Source of the DNA: Corynebacterium crudilactis
GTDB lineage: Bacteria; Actinomycetota; Actinomycetes; Mycobacteriales; Mycobacteriaceae
Assembly (NCBI RefSeq): GCF_001643015.1
Contig: NZ_CP015622.1
Coordinates: 757,358-821,357, forward strand
DNA length: 64,000 nt
Reading direction: 5' to 3'
Each line of letters opens with the position of its first letter. Positions within the stretch are counted from its first letter, which is position 1. The notes beneath the pieces were generated by a model that had not been told where the DNA came from, ran no database searches, and was given only the letters and a program-made list of their open reading frames with translations. Below are positions 44,187 to 53,491 of this stretch, one piece after another. The translations under genes and the position numbers were made by a program.

Positions 44187-45623
44187 TTATTTTTCAGTAT
44201 CTGGCTCATCAGCATCTGGCTCTTCAGAGTCAGAATCATCTGAGTTCTTCTTTTCTGCTTCTTCTGCGAGTAGCTTTTCGAGAGCGTTGATTTCCGCGAT
44301 TGGGTCGAAATCTTCACCGTCGGATTCACCGAGTAGTGCGTCGATGAATTCAGCTGGCTTGTCGATATCTTCGGCGGTTGGGAGGAAATCTGGGTGATCC
44401 CATACTGCGTCGCGACGTTCGACGCCCACGGCGTTTTCCACTCGACGCCACAGCTCGGCTGCTTCGGATACCTTTGGCGCACCGAGTTCAATGCCGACGA
44501 CCTGTGAGAAGGCTTGTTCTGCGGATCCGCCAGTTACACGTCGGCGCTTCCAGGCTTCGTTCAGGGAGTTGGTGGATGGAATACGTTGGCTGAGTGCTTC
44601 GGTGACAACGATATCGACCCAGCCCTCTACCAGTGCGAGGAGGGTTTCCAAACGAGATACTGCGTTAGCGTTGCGGGAGCTGATGCGTGGAGAAAGATCC
44701 ATGCCCTGCATCTCGCTCATCATTTCTTGCAGACGCTCAGGATCTGGGTTGTCCATCTGGAAGTTACCCATGGCTTCTTGGATGTGGGAAGTATCAATTT
44801 CCAGGCCGATGGCGTATTCCTCAACGGAGGAAACGATGCGTTCAACCAGCCAAGGCACATGCTTGAACAGACGCTGGCGGGCAGCTTCGCGGGCGCAGAT
44901 ATAAACAAGCATTTCTTGAGGCGCTACATCGAGGCCTTTAGAGATCTCCGCAAGGTTGCTTGGTAGGACTGCAGAAATACCGACGGGGGAGATTGGGAGT
45001 CCGAAATCAGAACCAGTCAGGGTCTGCTTGGCTAGATCTCCCAGTGCGTTGCCTAATTGAACTCCGAAGTTCATTGATGACATGGAGTTCATTAAAGAAG
45101 ACATCGGTCCGAGCATCTCGCGGGCTTCCTCAGGAAGATTATCTAATTGAGCTTTATTCATCTGCTCAGCAACTGGGGAAACCAGACGCTTCCACACTGG
45201 AAGGGTGTTGTCTAGCCAATTTTCTGGGTTCCATGCTTCGACGCGGTGTCCGGAAGTAGGAAGCTGGGTGGCGTTATCTAGCCATAGCTCAGCGAGTCGA
45301 AGGGATTCTTCGACGGCTTCTTTTTCAGAAGCTTTAATTGGGGCAACGCGACCAATCTGCTGGCGTGCGATGCGTGCAGCTAAATCATAATTAACCGGCC
45401 CCGATGCCTCGGGGGAGTTCATGGAATCTCCCATGCCGGACAGCATCTGGCCAAATTGGTTCAAAATATCGCCTAATCCACCAGCTCCACCAGCTCCACC
45501 AGCACCGCCTGGGCCACCGAAGCCGAAGTTGCCACCGAAGAGGCCGAAGGGATCATTGTTACGATTTTTGTCGTCGTCATCATCGTTATTGCCGAATGAG
45601 AAACCAAAGCCATTAGAATTCAT
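44187..45623 (-). CDS. DUF2342/TIGR03624-type protein lacking the HExxH motif
   Basis: 478 residues of a family described as zinc-dependent metalloproteases linked to F420 biology (Rv3195-like). The N-terminus is low complexity with an Asp run and Gly-rich GGPGGAGGAGGAGGLG repeats. The conserved helical core contains MLVYICAREAARQRLFKHVPW. Where the family's zinc motif would be HExxH, this protein reads REAAR, so zinc catalysis is not supported. The C-terminus is very acidic (EEPDADEPDTEK). Start: the ATG at 45623 rather than 45644. It is divergent from the PDZ protease. Confidence 0.75.
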   Translation of the reverse strand: MNSNGFGFSFGNNDDDDDKNRNNDPFGLFGGNFGFGGPGGAGGAGGAGGLGDILNQFGQMLSGMGDSMNSPEASGPVNYDLAARIARQQIGRVAPIKASEKEAVEESLRLAELWLDNATQLPTSGHRVEAWNPENWLDNTLPVWKRLVSPVAEQMNKAQLDNLPEEAREMLGPMSSLMNSMSSMNFGVQLGNALGDLAKQTLTGSDFGLPISPVGISAVLPSNLAEISKGLDVAPQEMLVYICAREAARQRLFKHVPWLVERIVSSVEEYAIGLEIDTSHIQEAMGNFQMDNPDPERLQEMMSEMQGMDLSPRISSRNANAVSRLETLLALVEGWVDIVVTEALSQRIPSTNSLNEAWKRRRVTGGSAEQAFSQVVGIELGAPKVSEAAELWRRVENAVGVERRDAVWDHPDFLPTAEDIDKPAEFIDALLGESDGEDFDPIAEINALEKLLAEEAEKKNSDDSDSEEPDADEPDTEK

Positions 45624-45708
45624 ATTTACCAATCTACAAGGCACCTATTTCTTATTGCTATGATCCGAACAACGCTGATAGCGAACACAGGTTGTAGGGT
45701 GGATATTC

Positions 45709-46761
45709 GTGAACCGCCGAATCAAGACTCTGACATGGGGTGCTATCCCTTTGGTGCTGTTGGCATCATTGGTAAGCATTGACCGTATTCCGGGAACGAA
45801 CATCAACTTGAGCGTGCCTTATGCAGCTGAAGGGCCGGGGCCAACGATCAATACTCTTGGTCAGGTTGATGGCGAGGATGTGATATCCATCCGCGGAGCG
45901 GACTTAGATGAGGCTGAAGGCAACCTCAATATGACAACGGTGTCGGTGCGCACTGGCATGACGTTGTCGCAGGTACTTTCGCGGTGGTTGTTTACCGATG
46001 ACACGATTATTCCGATTGAACAAGTATTTCCTCCTGGCCAAAGTGCGGAGGAAGTAGAGGAATCTAACCGTTCTGCGTTCGTGTCTTCGGAGTCTTCCGC
46101 AACGATCGCTGCAATGAACTATCTCGACATTCCTGTTGAAGTTGAAGTAGTTGAAGTGCTCAAGGACAGCGCAGCAACGGGAGTATTTGAGGCCGGCGAT
46201 AAGTTGCTCGACATCGATGGCACCGCGATTTCCACTCCAGGAGATGCACAAAAGATCGTGCGCTCAAAAGCACCTGGCGATGCCATCACGATTGGCTATG
46301 AGAGAAACGATCGGAAATCTCAAGAAACCATCACCTTGAGGGAACACCCGAGTGATCCTGCTGTGGCGTTGTTGGGTATTTCGATGATGTCTGTGCCGAT
46401 GAGTGATATTGAAGTGGATTACAACTTGGAAGACATTGGTGGCCCAAGCGCTGGCATGATGTTTTCGTTAGCGGTCGTCGATAAGCTGTCGCCTGGTGCG
46501 CTCAACGGCGGCAAGTTTGTCGCTGGCACCGGAACTATCGCAGAGGACGGATCGGTTGGCCCGATCGGCGGTATTGCGCACAAGGTGCGCGCGGCGGAGG
46601 ATGCTGGCGCGGAGGTGTTCTTAAGCCCGGCTGCGAACTGCGCTGAGGCGATGAGCGCGAAGCCGGAGAGCATAACGGTGCTCAAGGTGGATTCGTTGTC
46701 TCAAGCGATTGATCAGATGGCTGCGTACAACCAGGGTGCGGATTACCAAACCTGTAGCTAG
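45709..46761 (+). CDS. PDZ domain Lon-like serine protease (YlbL/Rv3194c type)
   Basis: 350 residues. One N-terminal membrane anchor (about residues 9-25) is followed by an extracytoplasmic region, a PDZ domain (about residues 140-220, with GVFEAGDKLLDIDG) and a Lon-type proteolytic domain. The catalytic dyad is visible: Ser in GGPSAGMMFSLAV and Lys in GGIAHKVRAA. It probably degrades secreted or membrane proteins outside the cell membrane. GTG start after GGTGG. It overlaps the end of the convergent lipoprotein gene by 4 bases. Confidence 0.88.
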   Translation: MNRRIKTLTWGAIPLVLLASLVSIDRIPGTNINLSVPYAAEGPGPTINTLGQVDGEDVISIRGADLDEAEGNLNMTTVSVRTGMTLSQVLSRWLFTDDTIIPIEQVFPPGQSAEEVEESNRSAFVSSESSATIAAMNYLDIPVEVEVVEVLKDSAATGVFEAGDKLLDIDGTAISTPGDAQKIVRSKAPGDAITIGYERNDRKSQETITLREHPSDPAVALLGISMMSVPMSDIEVDYNLEDIGGPSAGMMFSLAVVDKLSPGALNGGKFVAGTGTIAEDGSVGPIGGIAHKVRAAEDAGAEVFLSPAANCAEAMSAKPESITVLKVDSLSQAIDQMAAYNQGADYQTCS

Positions 46762-47435
46762 TTTTTAGATGCGGTGGAAGTCTCTGTAGAGGTTTTCACC
46801 GTTTCTTCTTCTGGATCTTCCTTTGGCGTGGAGAGCCCGAGTTCGTAGATGCGTTCTTCCGGATCGATCTTGTCCGAGGAAACCATTTGTTGAAGCACCA
46901 GGCCTTCGTCGTTATCTACGACCGTGATGATGGACATGGTGCCAATCGTGGTCCAGCCCACCACCTTTGATCCGGAATCCTCAACCACCCGAGAGCTGCG
47001 TAATTCGGTGAGCAGCTGCGTGGTGCTTGTGGCCTTTGATGGATTATCAAAGAATTGGAACTGGCCCACTTCTAGGCCGGTGCAGGCATAGGAATCTTCG
47101 ATGCCTGAGGGATCGCAGGTATCGAATTGCTCAAAAAGCTCGACCGGCGCGAGCGAGGCGAAAACTTTATAGGCGGCTTCAACGCCGTTGCCCATGCGAG
47201 GTTTGCTTGTCGACGTCTCCCCACTCTCTTCCGGCGATGTCTCGGAAGTCCTGGACTCTGTCGTTGGAGTCGTGGTGGGGGATGACGAAGAAGCTGTGGA
47301 GGTCACGGAGCTTGTTGTGCTCGTAGTACTCTCCGTAGCCTCTGTAGATTCGCCGCCTGAACATGCAGCTAAAAGAGGAATGAGCGCCACGAATCCCAGT
47401 GCAACGCGGACATGCTTGTATGGGGTGGTCGCCAC
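46758..47435 (-). CDS. lipoprotein of unknown function
   Basis: 225 residues. A signal peptide ends in the lipobox LLAACSGG with the lipidated Cys near residue 25. A long Ser/Thr spacer (about residues 28-75) precedes a small folded domain of mixed strands and a pair of Cys in DTCDPSGIEDSYACTG, probably a disulfide. The C-terminus is again Thr/Glu-rich. No family is recognised. The GTG start has GAGGAG 8 nt upstream. Its position between the PDZ protease and the PPA1309 gene suggests an envelope role. Confidence 0.78.
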   Translation of the reverse strand: MATTPYKHVRVALGFVALIPLLAACSGGESTEATESTTSTTSSVTSTASSSSPTTTPTTESRTSETSPEESGETSTSKPRMGNGVEAAYKVFASLAPVELFEQFDTCDPSGIEDSYACTGLEVGQFQFFDNPSKATSTTQLLTELRSSRVVEDSGSKVVGWTTIGTMSIITVVDNDEGLVLQQMVSSDKIDPEERIYELGLSTPKEDPEEETVKTSTETSTASKN

Positions 47436-47510
47436 AGTGAGAACTCCTCAGTAAAATTTTGGGCGGGGTTAACTTAATTTATCCTAGCGAAGACAAGTAA
47501 AAAGTCAGTT

Positions 47511-48038
47511 TTACATATCTTCTGGGTCTGCTTCGAGGGTGTAGCGCAGTGCTGCGATCACGCCAGGAGCAACGCCTGGGCCGCCACGAAGTTCGATTTC
47601 ATCTTCCGCGAATGGACCGCGCTCGGCCAATTCTTCTTCAGTAGGGCGCAGCTGCAGCAAAGTGAGTTCAGTTTCTCCGCGCACAACACCGGAAAAAAGA
47701 CGTGCAGGCTGAGGAGTTGCTCCTTGTACGGCCGAATCAGTGAACATGATTTCCTGGGCAAGGATGGCACCGGCGATCTCTGCAGGCCATGCCAAGCGGG
47801 AGACGTAATCTCCCAAGGCTTCGGATCCTGGAAGCAGGTTGTCCGGCAGGTTGTCTTGAACCACCAGTGTCAGTGGAGAATCGTCCTCAGCTGCATCATT
47901 GAGGGTATCTACCAACATTGCAGTGGGCACCAACGCGAACAAAGTAGGGCCAGCATCCCAGCCTTCAGCGTGGATAAATTCGACAGCTTCGAGCATCGCT
48001 TTGTTCAGGGCTTGGGGGCTGAAAATAGAATCGTTCAT
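47511..48038 (-). CDS. PPA1309 family protein
   Basis: 175 residues of a soluble actinobacterial family, recognised by ALNKAMLEAVEFIHAEGWD at the start, PTLFALVPTAML, LAWPAEIAGAILAQE and the end LRGGPGVAPGVIAALRYTL. No catalytic motif is seen and the function is unknown. It is divergent from the UPF0182 membrane protein gene, the usual arrangement in mycolic-acid bacteria. AAAAGGAAAA lies 4-8 nt before the ATG. Confidence 0.85.
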   Translation of the reverse strand: MNDSIFSPQALNKAMLEAVEFIHAEGWDAGPTLFALVPTAMLVDTLNDAAEDDSPLTLVVQDNLPDNLLPGSEALGDYVSRLAWPAEIAGAILAQEIMFTDSAVQGATPQPARLFSGVVRGETELTLLQLRPTEEELAERGPFAEDEIELRGGPGVAPGVIAALRYTLEADPEDM

Positions 48039-48138
48039 AATTTTTTCCTTTTGTACACGTACTTGTTGGCCTTTATAGGTGATTAAACCGTAGAGTAGGG
48101 GAGAAACGCAGAATCACGTAAAAAATAAGGATATTGTC

Positions 48139-51084
48139 TTGTCGACTGGTCTCACACCTCCGCCCCAACCGATAAAGCGACCTCCAAAGGCGGTGACGTG
48201 GATCTTCGCCATTATCGCGTTGATCATCCTTGTCGCCCCTATGAGCGTTGGCTTCTATACCGACTGGCTGTGGTTCGGTGAAGTAGACTTCCGAGGCGTA
48301 TTCAGCAAGGTCATCGTCACTCGCATTGTATTGTTTGTGATTTTTGCCCTCATCGCCGCTTTTGTTGCATGGCTTGCTGGCTATTTTGTGACAAAGCTTC
48401 GCCCAGATGCGATGTCGGCTTTTGACACCGATTCACCGGTGTACCAATACCGCCAAATGATCGAAAACAGCCTTCGCCGTGTGATGGTTATCATTCCAAT
48501 CTTCGTCGGTTTGATGGCTGGTCTCATCGGTCAGCGTTCATGGCGAACTGTTCAATTGTGGATGAATGGCCAAAGCTTCGGTGTTTCCGATCAACAATTT
48601 GGTCATGATTATGGCTTCTATGCTTTTGATCTTCCAATGCTGCGCTTGGTCGCTGACTCCCTGTCATTGTTCCTCATCGTTGCTTTCCTGATCGCTCTTG
48701 TGGGCCATTATCTGATGGGCGGCATTCGTGCAGGAAACCAGATGACTGGTCAAAAGTCCTTCGTCTCTCGCGGTGCACGTGCACAACTTGCTGTGACCGC
48801 TGGACTATGGATGCTTGTCAAGGTTGCAGGTTATTGGCTAGATCGTTTTGATCTGTTGACTAAGGAAAACTCCACTTTTACTGGTGCGAGCTACACCGAT
48901 ATCAACGCGCAGCTGCCTGCGAAGATCATCCTCATGGTCATCGCACTATTTGTTGCGATCGCCTTCTTCTCTGCCATCTTCCTCAAGGATCTTCGTATCC
49001 CAGGTCTAGCTGTGGTGCTTATGCTACTCAGCTCTGTGATCATTGGCGCTGCTTGGCCTTTGATGCTTGAGCGTTTCTCTGTGCAGCCAAACCGTGCAGA
49101 AAAAGAAGCCGAGTATATTTCCCGCAATATTGAATCAACACGGTATGCCTACGGAATTACCGATGATGATGTTACCTATGAAGAAAACTGGGGAGCAGGC
49201 GAGACCAGCAACGAAGAGGTCGCTGCCGATTCCGCAACGATTTCTAATATTCGTCTGCTGGATCCTCAGATCCTTTCTCCTACCTTCACCCAGCAACAGC
49301 AGCTGCGAAACTTCTATGGTTTCCCAGAACAGTTGGCAATGGATCGCTTTGAGGTAGACGGCGAGCTCCGCGACTTCGTCGTGGCAGCACGTGAACTTGA
49401 TCCGAATGCTCTGCAGCAAAACCAGCAGGACTGGATTAACCGCCACACCGTATACACCCATGGCAATGGTTTCATTGCCGCACAGGCGAACCAAGTGGAT
49501 GAAGTCGCCCGCGACGTCGGATCTACTCGTGGTGGCTACCCTGTGTACACCGTCTCTGATCTGCAATCCAATGCTCGTGCTGCGGAAAGCGACGATGCTG
49601 AAGAATTAGGCATCAAGGTCGATGAACCACGCGTGTACTACGGACCACTGATTGCTTCTGCCGCTGATGGCGCAGATTATGCAATTGTTGGCGATACCGG
49701 TGACGGCCCAGTTGAGTACGACACCGATAATTCGAGCTACACCTATGAAGGTGCTGGCGGAGTTGGCATCGGAAACATGTTCAACCGCGCTGCATTTGCT
49801 TTGCGCTACCAAGAAATGAACATGATCTTGTCTGATCGTGTCGGCTCAGAATCTAAGATTCTTTTCGAACGCGATCCACGTTCCCGTGTGGAAAAGGTAG
49901 CTCCTTGGTTGACCACTGATTCCAAGACTTACCCAACAGTTATCGATGGTCGCATCAAGTGGATCGTCGATGGCTACACCACCTTGAACAGCCTGCCTTA
50001 TGCAACCCGTTCTTCACTGACGGAAGCTACTCAGGATGCTGTGATGCCAGATGGCACTCCACAGCCACTGATCACCGATCGCGTCGGCTACATCCGCAAC
50101 TCCGTCAAGGCTGTTGTCGATGCTTATGACGGCAGCGTTGAGCTCTACGAATTCGATACCGAAGATCCGGTGCTCAAAGCATGGCGTGGCGTGTTCCCAG
50201 ATACTGTGAAGCCTGAATCTGAGATCTCTGATGCATTGCGTGCGCACCTGCGCTACCCAGAAGACCTGTTCAAGGTACAGCGCGACATGCTGGCTAAGTA
50301 CCACGTTGATGATTCTGGAACCTTCTTCACCAACGATGCTTTCTGGTCTGTCCCAGGGGATCCAACTGCAGCTGAAGGCCGCCAAGAGCTCAAGCAGCCT
50401 CCTTATTACGTTGTTGCAGCTGACCCAGAAACTGGTGAATCTAGCTTCCAGCTGATCACCCCGTTCCGTGGTCTCCAGCGTGAGTACTTGTCTGCGCATA
50501 TGTCTGCATCTTCTGATCCAGATCACTATGGTGAAATCACCGTTCGCGTCTTGCCAACAGATGCTGTTACTCAGGGTCCAAAGCAGGCTCAGGATGCCAT
50601 GATGTCTTCTGACCAGGTGGCACAGGATCAAACCTTGTGGCGTGGATCGAATGATCTGCACAACGGTAACCTGCTGACCTTGCCAGTCGGTGGCGGAGAA
50701 ATCCTCTACGTTGAGCCGATTTACTCGCAGCGTAAGGATCAGGCTTCAGCCTTCCCGAAGCTGCTGCGCGTACTTGTCTTCTACAAGGGTCAGGTTGGTT
50801 ACGCACCAACGATCGCTGAGGCACTGTCTCAAGTGGGTATTGATCCTAAGGCCGCTCAGGATTTGGAAGAAGTCGAAGGTGCTAAACCAGCACCAGAGAC
50901 TCCTGAAACCGATCAGCCTGCAGAGCAAACCCCAACTGCTCCAGTGAGTGAAGCTGAAGGTATCGATGCCATTAACCAGGCACTGACCAACCTTGAGTCC
51001 GCTCGCGGCGGTTCCTTCGAAGAGTATGGTCGTGCACTCGATGCACTTGACCGTGCTGTCGAAAGCTACCAGTCTGCACCGTAG
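48139..51084 (+). CDS. UPF0182 large membrane protein
   Basis: 981 residues (Rv3193c-like). Seven hydrophobic segments lie in the first 310 residues, and a large extracytoplasmic part follows with ESTRYAYGI, the PEDLFKVQR motif and FRGLQREYLSAHM. The C-terminal 80 residues are a Pro/Glu/Thr-rich tail, then a helix. The family is universal in actinobacteria with unclear function. The start is a TTG at 48139 with ATAAGGAT about 7 nt upstream; the next candidates lie inside the first membrane helix. It is monocistronic, ending at a strong terminator. Confidence 0.9.
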   Translation: MSTGLTPPPQPIKRPPKAVTWIFAIIALIILVAPMSVGFYTDWLWFGEVDFRGVFSKVIVTRIVLFVIFALIAAFVAWLAGYFVTKLRPDAMSAFDTDSPVYQYRQMIENSLRRVMVIIPIFVGLMAGLIGQRSWRTVQLWMNGQSFGVSDQQFGHDYGFYAFDLPMLRLVADSLSLFLIVAFLIALVGHYLMGGIRAGNQMTGQKSFVSRGARAQLAVTAGLWMLVKVAGYWLDRFDLLTKENSTFTGASYTDINAQLPAKIILMVIALFVAIAFFSAIFLKDLRIPGLAVVLMLLSSVIIGAAWPLMLERFSVQPNRAEKEAEYISRNIESTRYAYGITDDDVTYEENWGAGETSNEEVAADSATISNIRLLDPQILSPTFTQQQQLRNFYGFPEQLAMDRFEVDGELRDFVVAARELDPNALQQNQQDWINRHTVYTHGNGFIAAQANQVDEVARDVGSTRGGYPVYTVSDLQSNARAAESDDAEELGIKVDEPRVYYGPLIASAADGADYAIVGDTGDGPVEYDTDNSSYTYEGAGGVGIGNMFNRAAFALRYQEMNMILSDRVGSESKILFERDPRSRVEKVAPWLTTDSKTYPTVIDGRIKWIVDGYTTLNSLPYATRSSLTEATQDAVMPDGTPQPLITDRVGYIRNSVKAVVDAYDGSVELYEFDTEDPVLKAWRGVFPDTVKPESEISDALRAHLRYPEDLFKVQRDMLAKYHVDDSGTFFTNDAFWSVPGDPTAAEGRQELKQPPYYVVAADPETGESSFQLITPFRGLQREYLSAHMSASSDPDHYGEITVRVLPTDAVTQGPKQAQDAMMSSDQVAQDQTLWRGSNDLHNGNLLTLPVGGGEILYVEPIYSQRKDQASAFPKLLRVLVFYKGQVGYAPTIAEALSQVGIDPKAAQDLEEVEGAKPAPETPETDQPAEQTPTAPVSEAEGIDAINQALTNLESARGGSFEEYGRALDALDRAVESYQSAP

Positions 51085-51099
51085 CGATTAACTAGATTT

Positions 51100-51130
51100 A
51101 AGCCCAGGAGTAATTCTCCTGGGCTTTTTT
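51100..51130. terminator. terminator between the UPF0182 gene and pdxR
   Basis: 11-bp perfect stem (51100-51110 with 51116-51126) and a run of six T. It overlaps the pdxR stop region. Confidence 0.92.
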
Positions 51131-52502
51131 ATTGAGACACCGCATCGGAAATTTCGGCAAGGATCCATTCCAGGGTGTCTTCATCGTGGGAGCCAAATCC
51201 GAAGACGATGCCGTTGTCTGCGCCATCGCCGCCCCAATAGTGGGAGAGTGCTGTGACGGAAAGGCCTCGTGAGGTAAGGGTTGCTGTGATTTCTTCTTGG
51301 GGTTTTTCGCAGATGAGTACTGCGTGGAGGCCGCCGTTGATGGGGCGTAGTTGTGCGGTGGGCAGATCTCCGAGGGTTTTTTGGACGATGGAGCGGCGGT
51401 GTCGGTAGAGGCGTCGCAAACGTTGGGTGCGGCGTCGTAAAGCTCCTGAGGCGAGGTAGGTGGCGAGCGCGTGTTGGGTGATGGCGCCGACTGGCTGGCC
51501 GAGAATCCCGCGAAGCTCGGTGAGCTGCTGCGCCAGCGCAGTTGGAGCGATGAGGTATCCGCATGCGACTTGCGGGGTGAGCACCGAGGAAAAAGTGCCG
51601 AGCAGGATGGTGCGATCGGGGGCGAGCGCACGCAGCGGTGGCAGTGGCATGCCGATATAGCGCAGTTCGGAGTCGAAATCGTCTTCAATCAGCAGCACAT
51701 CGTGTGTCTCTGCCCAAGTAACCAGCGCGGTGCGGCGATCCGCCGGCAGCGAACCGCCGTAGGGATATTGGTGGCTAGGTGTGATCAGTAGTGCGTGCAG
51801 ATTGCTGGGTAGGTCGCTGGGTAGGTCGCTGGGCACCAGGCCGGATTCGTCGGTGCGCACATCGATGGTCTCATGGCCAAGCACTTGCGGAATGCGCCGC
51901 AAGCTAGGGTACCCGGGAGATTCAACGCCGAGTTTTACGGGAAAATGATCCATCGCGCGCAGCAGCAAGCTGAGGCCTTCGCGCGCGCCTGCTGTGACGA
52001 TGATTTGCTCCGGTTCGACCATGAGGCCACGCATCTGGCGTAGGTGGTCGGCGATCTCGACCCGGAGCTGTAAAAGACCCTGCGCAGGCATGCGAGTGGG
52101 GGGATTTGCGCAGGCCTCGCGCCACGCACTGCGCCACGCGGAATCTGCTAGCGTCGCCGTATCCGGGAGGCCGGGCCTCAGGTCAAGCAGTGGGGGAGGA
52201 GTGCTTATCGACGCCCCCTTCCTTTCACTTTTCACCGGTTTGAGCACATGCAGATCTGGGTTGACCGTGGTTCCTGATCCGTGCGCCGTACTGAGATAAC
52301 CTTCGCCTGCTAATTGGTCATAAGCCGTCACGATACTTCCGCGCGATACCCCCAATTGGGTGGCAAGAGCTCTGGTGCTGGGTAGCGGATCCCCCGGAGT
52401 GAGTATGCCGCGAGTAATCAGACGGCGGATCTGATCGGTGAGCTGCGCGGGGATAGATGTGTGCGTATCGGAATTGAGCGTGATGGGAAGATCGGCGAGC
52501 AT
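51129..52502 (-). CDS. pdxR: PdxR, MocR/GntR-type activator of pyridoxal phosphate synthesis
   Basis: 457 residues. The N-terminal GntR winged helix (IPAQLTDQIRRLITRGILTPGDPLPSTRAL in two parts) carries the recognition helix LGVSRGSIVTAYDQL. The C-terminal fold-I aminotransferase-like domain contains ESPGYPS, SHQYPYGG and IEDDFDSELRY. The usual Schiff-base lysine of GTFSK is a serine here (GTFSSVLTP, Ser306), so PLP would have to bind without the covalent link. A 12-bp tandem duplication near 51805-51840 encodes repeated SDLP units. It is divergent from pdxS with three operator boxes between. Confidence 0.92.
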   Translation of the reverse strand: MLADLPITLNSDTHTSIPAQLTDQIRRLITRGILTPGDPLPSTRALATQLGVSRGSIVTAYDQLAGEGYLSTAHGSGTTVNPDLHVLKPVKSERKGASISTPPPLLDLRPGLPDTATLADSAWRSAWREACANPPTRMPAQGLLQLRVEIADHLRQMRGLMVEPEQIIVTAGAREGLSLLLRAMDHFPVKLGVESPGYPSLRRIPQVLGHETIDVRTDESGLVPSDLPSDLPSNLHALLITPSHQYPYGGSLPADRRTALVTWAETHDVLLIEDDFDSELRYIGMPLPPLRALAPDRTILLGTFSSVLTPQVACGYLIAPTALAQQLTELRGILGQPVGAITQHALATYLASGALRRRTQRLRRLYRHRRSIVQKTLGDLPTAQLRPINGGLHAVLICEKPQEEITATLTSRGLSVTALSHYWGGDGADNGIVFGFGSHDEDTLEWILAEISDAVSQ

Positions 52503-52520
52503 GGTCTCATCGTGCTCAAA

Positions 52521-52571
52521 AAAGTGGTCTAGTGCAAGTGTGTCAAAGTGGATCTATCTATAGTCCACTTT
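52521..52571. promoter_or_regulatory. three PdxR operator boxes
   Basis: AAAGTGGTCTA at 52521-52531 and AAAGTGGATCTA at 52545-52556 are direct repeats starting 24 bp apart. TAGTCCACTTT at 52561-52571 is the inverted copy. They match the reported PdxR motif AAAGTGGW(-/T)CTA. They lie 21-71 bp upstream of pdxS and 19-69 bp upstream of pdxR, so both promoters are within reach. Confidence 0.85.
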
Positions 52572-52591
52572 ATGGCGTTTGATGATCACTC

Positions 52592-53491
52592 ATGACCGAA
52601 AATCAAGAAACTTTCCAAGCCACCACTCGTGTAAAGCGCGGACTCGCAGACATGCTTAAAGGTGGTGTGATCATGGATGTGGTCACGCCAGAACAAGCGC
52701 GCATCGCCGAGGATGCCGGCGCCACTGCTGTCATGGCGCTTGAACGCGTGCCCGCAGATATCCGTTCTCAAGGTGGCGTTGCCCGCATGAGTGATCCGGA
52801 TCTGATCGAAGGCATCGTCAACGCGGTATCCATCCCAGTCATGGCGAAAGCACGCATCGGCCATTTCGTAGAGGCGCAGGTTCTGGAAGCACTTGGCGTG
52901 GACTTTATTGATGAATCCGAAGTCTTAAGCCCAGCCGATTACACCCACCACATCAACAAGTGGAAGTTCGACGTACCGTTCGTCTGCGGTGCAACCAACC
53001 TCGGTGAAGCTTTGCGGCGCATTACCGAAGGTGCTGCCATGATCCGTTCCAAGGGTGAAGCAGGCACCGGTGATGTTTCCGAAGCTGTGCGCCACCTGCG
53101 CACCATTCGCGGTGATATCAACCGCCTGCGCTCCCTTGATGAAGATGAACTATTTGTCGCCGCTAAGGAATTCCAAGCGCCATACGATCTGGTCCGTGAA
53201 GTCGCTACCACTGGCAAGCTTCCCGTTGTCACTTTCGTCGCCGGCGGTGTGGCCACTCCAGCGGATGCCGCACTAGTGCGCCAAATGGGCGCCGAAGGCG
53301 TATTCGTCGGCTCAGGAATTTTCAAATCCGGCAATCCAGCCGCGCGCGCCACCGCGATCGTCAAAGCTGCAACGCTTTTCGACGATCCCTCCGTCATCGC
53401 CGAAGTCTCCCGCGGCCTAGGCGAAGCCATGGTCGGCATCAACGTCACCGATGTTCCAGCACCACACCGCCTGTCTGAACGCGGCTGGTGA
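52592..53491 (+). CDS. pdxS: pyridoxal 5'-phosphate synthase subunit PdxS
   Basis: The TIM-barrel synthase that builds PLP from ribose-5-phosphate, glyceraldehyde-3-phosphate and ammonia. 299 residues. [15 protein letters not shown] contains the first active-site residues, [16 protein letters not shown] the catalytic Lys region, [14 protein letters not shown] the ammonia-channel face, and [17 protein letters not shown] the phosphate-binding loop. It is transcribed away from pdxR and overlaps pdxT by 4 bases, so the two subunits are made in a fixed ratio. Confidence 0.96.
   Translation: MTENQETFQATTRVKRGLADMLKGGVIMDVVTPEQARIAEDAGATAVMALERVPADIRSQGGVARMSDPDLIEGIVNAVSIPVMAKARIGHFVEAQVLEALGVDFIDESEVLSPADYTHHINKWKFDVPFVCGATNLGEALRRITEGAAMIRSKGEAGTGDVSEAVRHLRTIRGDINRLRSLDEDELFVAAKEFQAPYDLVREVATTGKLPVVTFVAGGVATPADAALVRQMGAEGVFVGSGIFKSGNPAARATAIVKAATLFDDPSVIAEVSRGLGEAMVGINVTDVPAPHRLSERGW

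Noticed and set aside
51800..51840. 12-bp tandem repeat in pdxR as a phase-variable tract
   Set aside because: Repeat units are multiples of three and only about three copies; it lengthens an SDLP linker and does not shift the frame.
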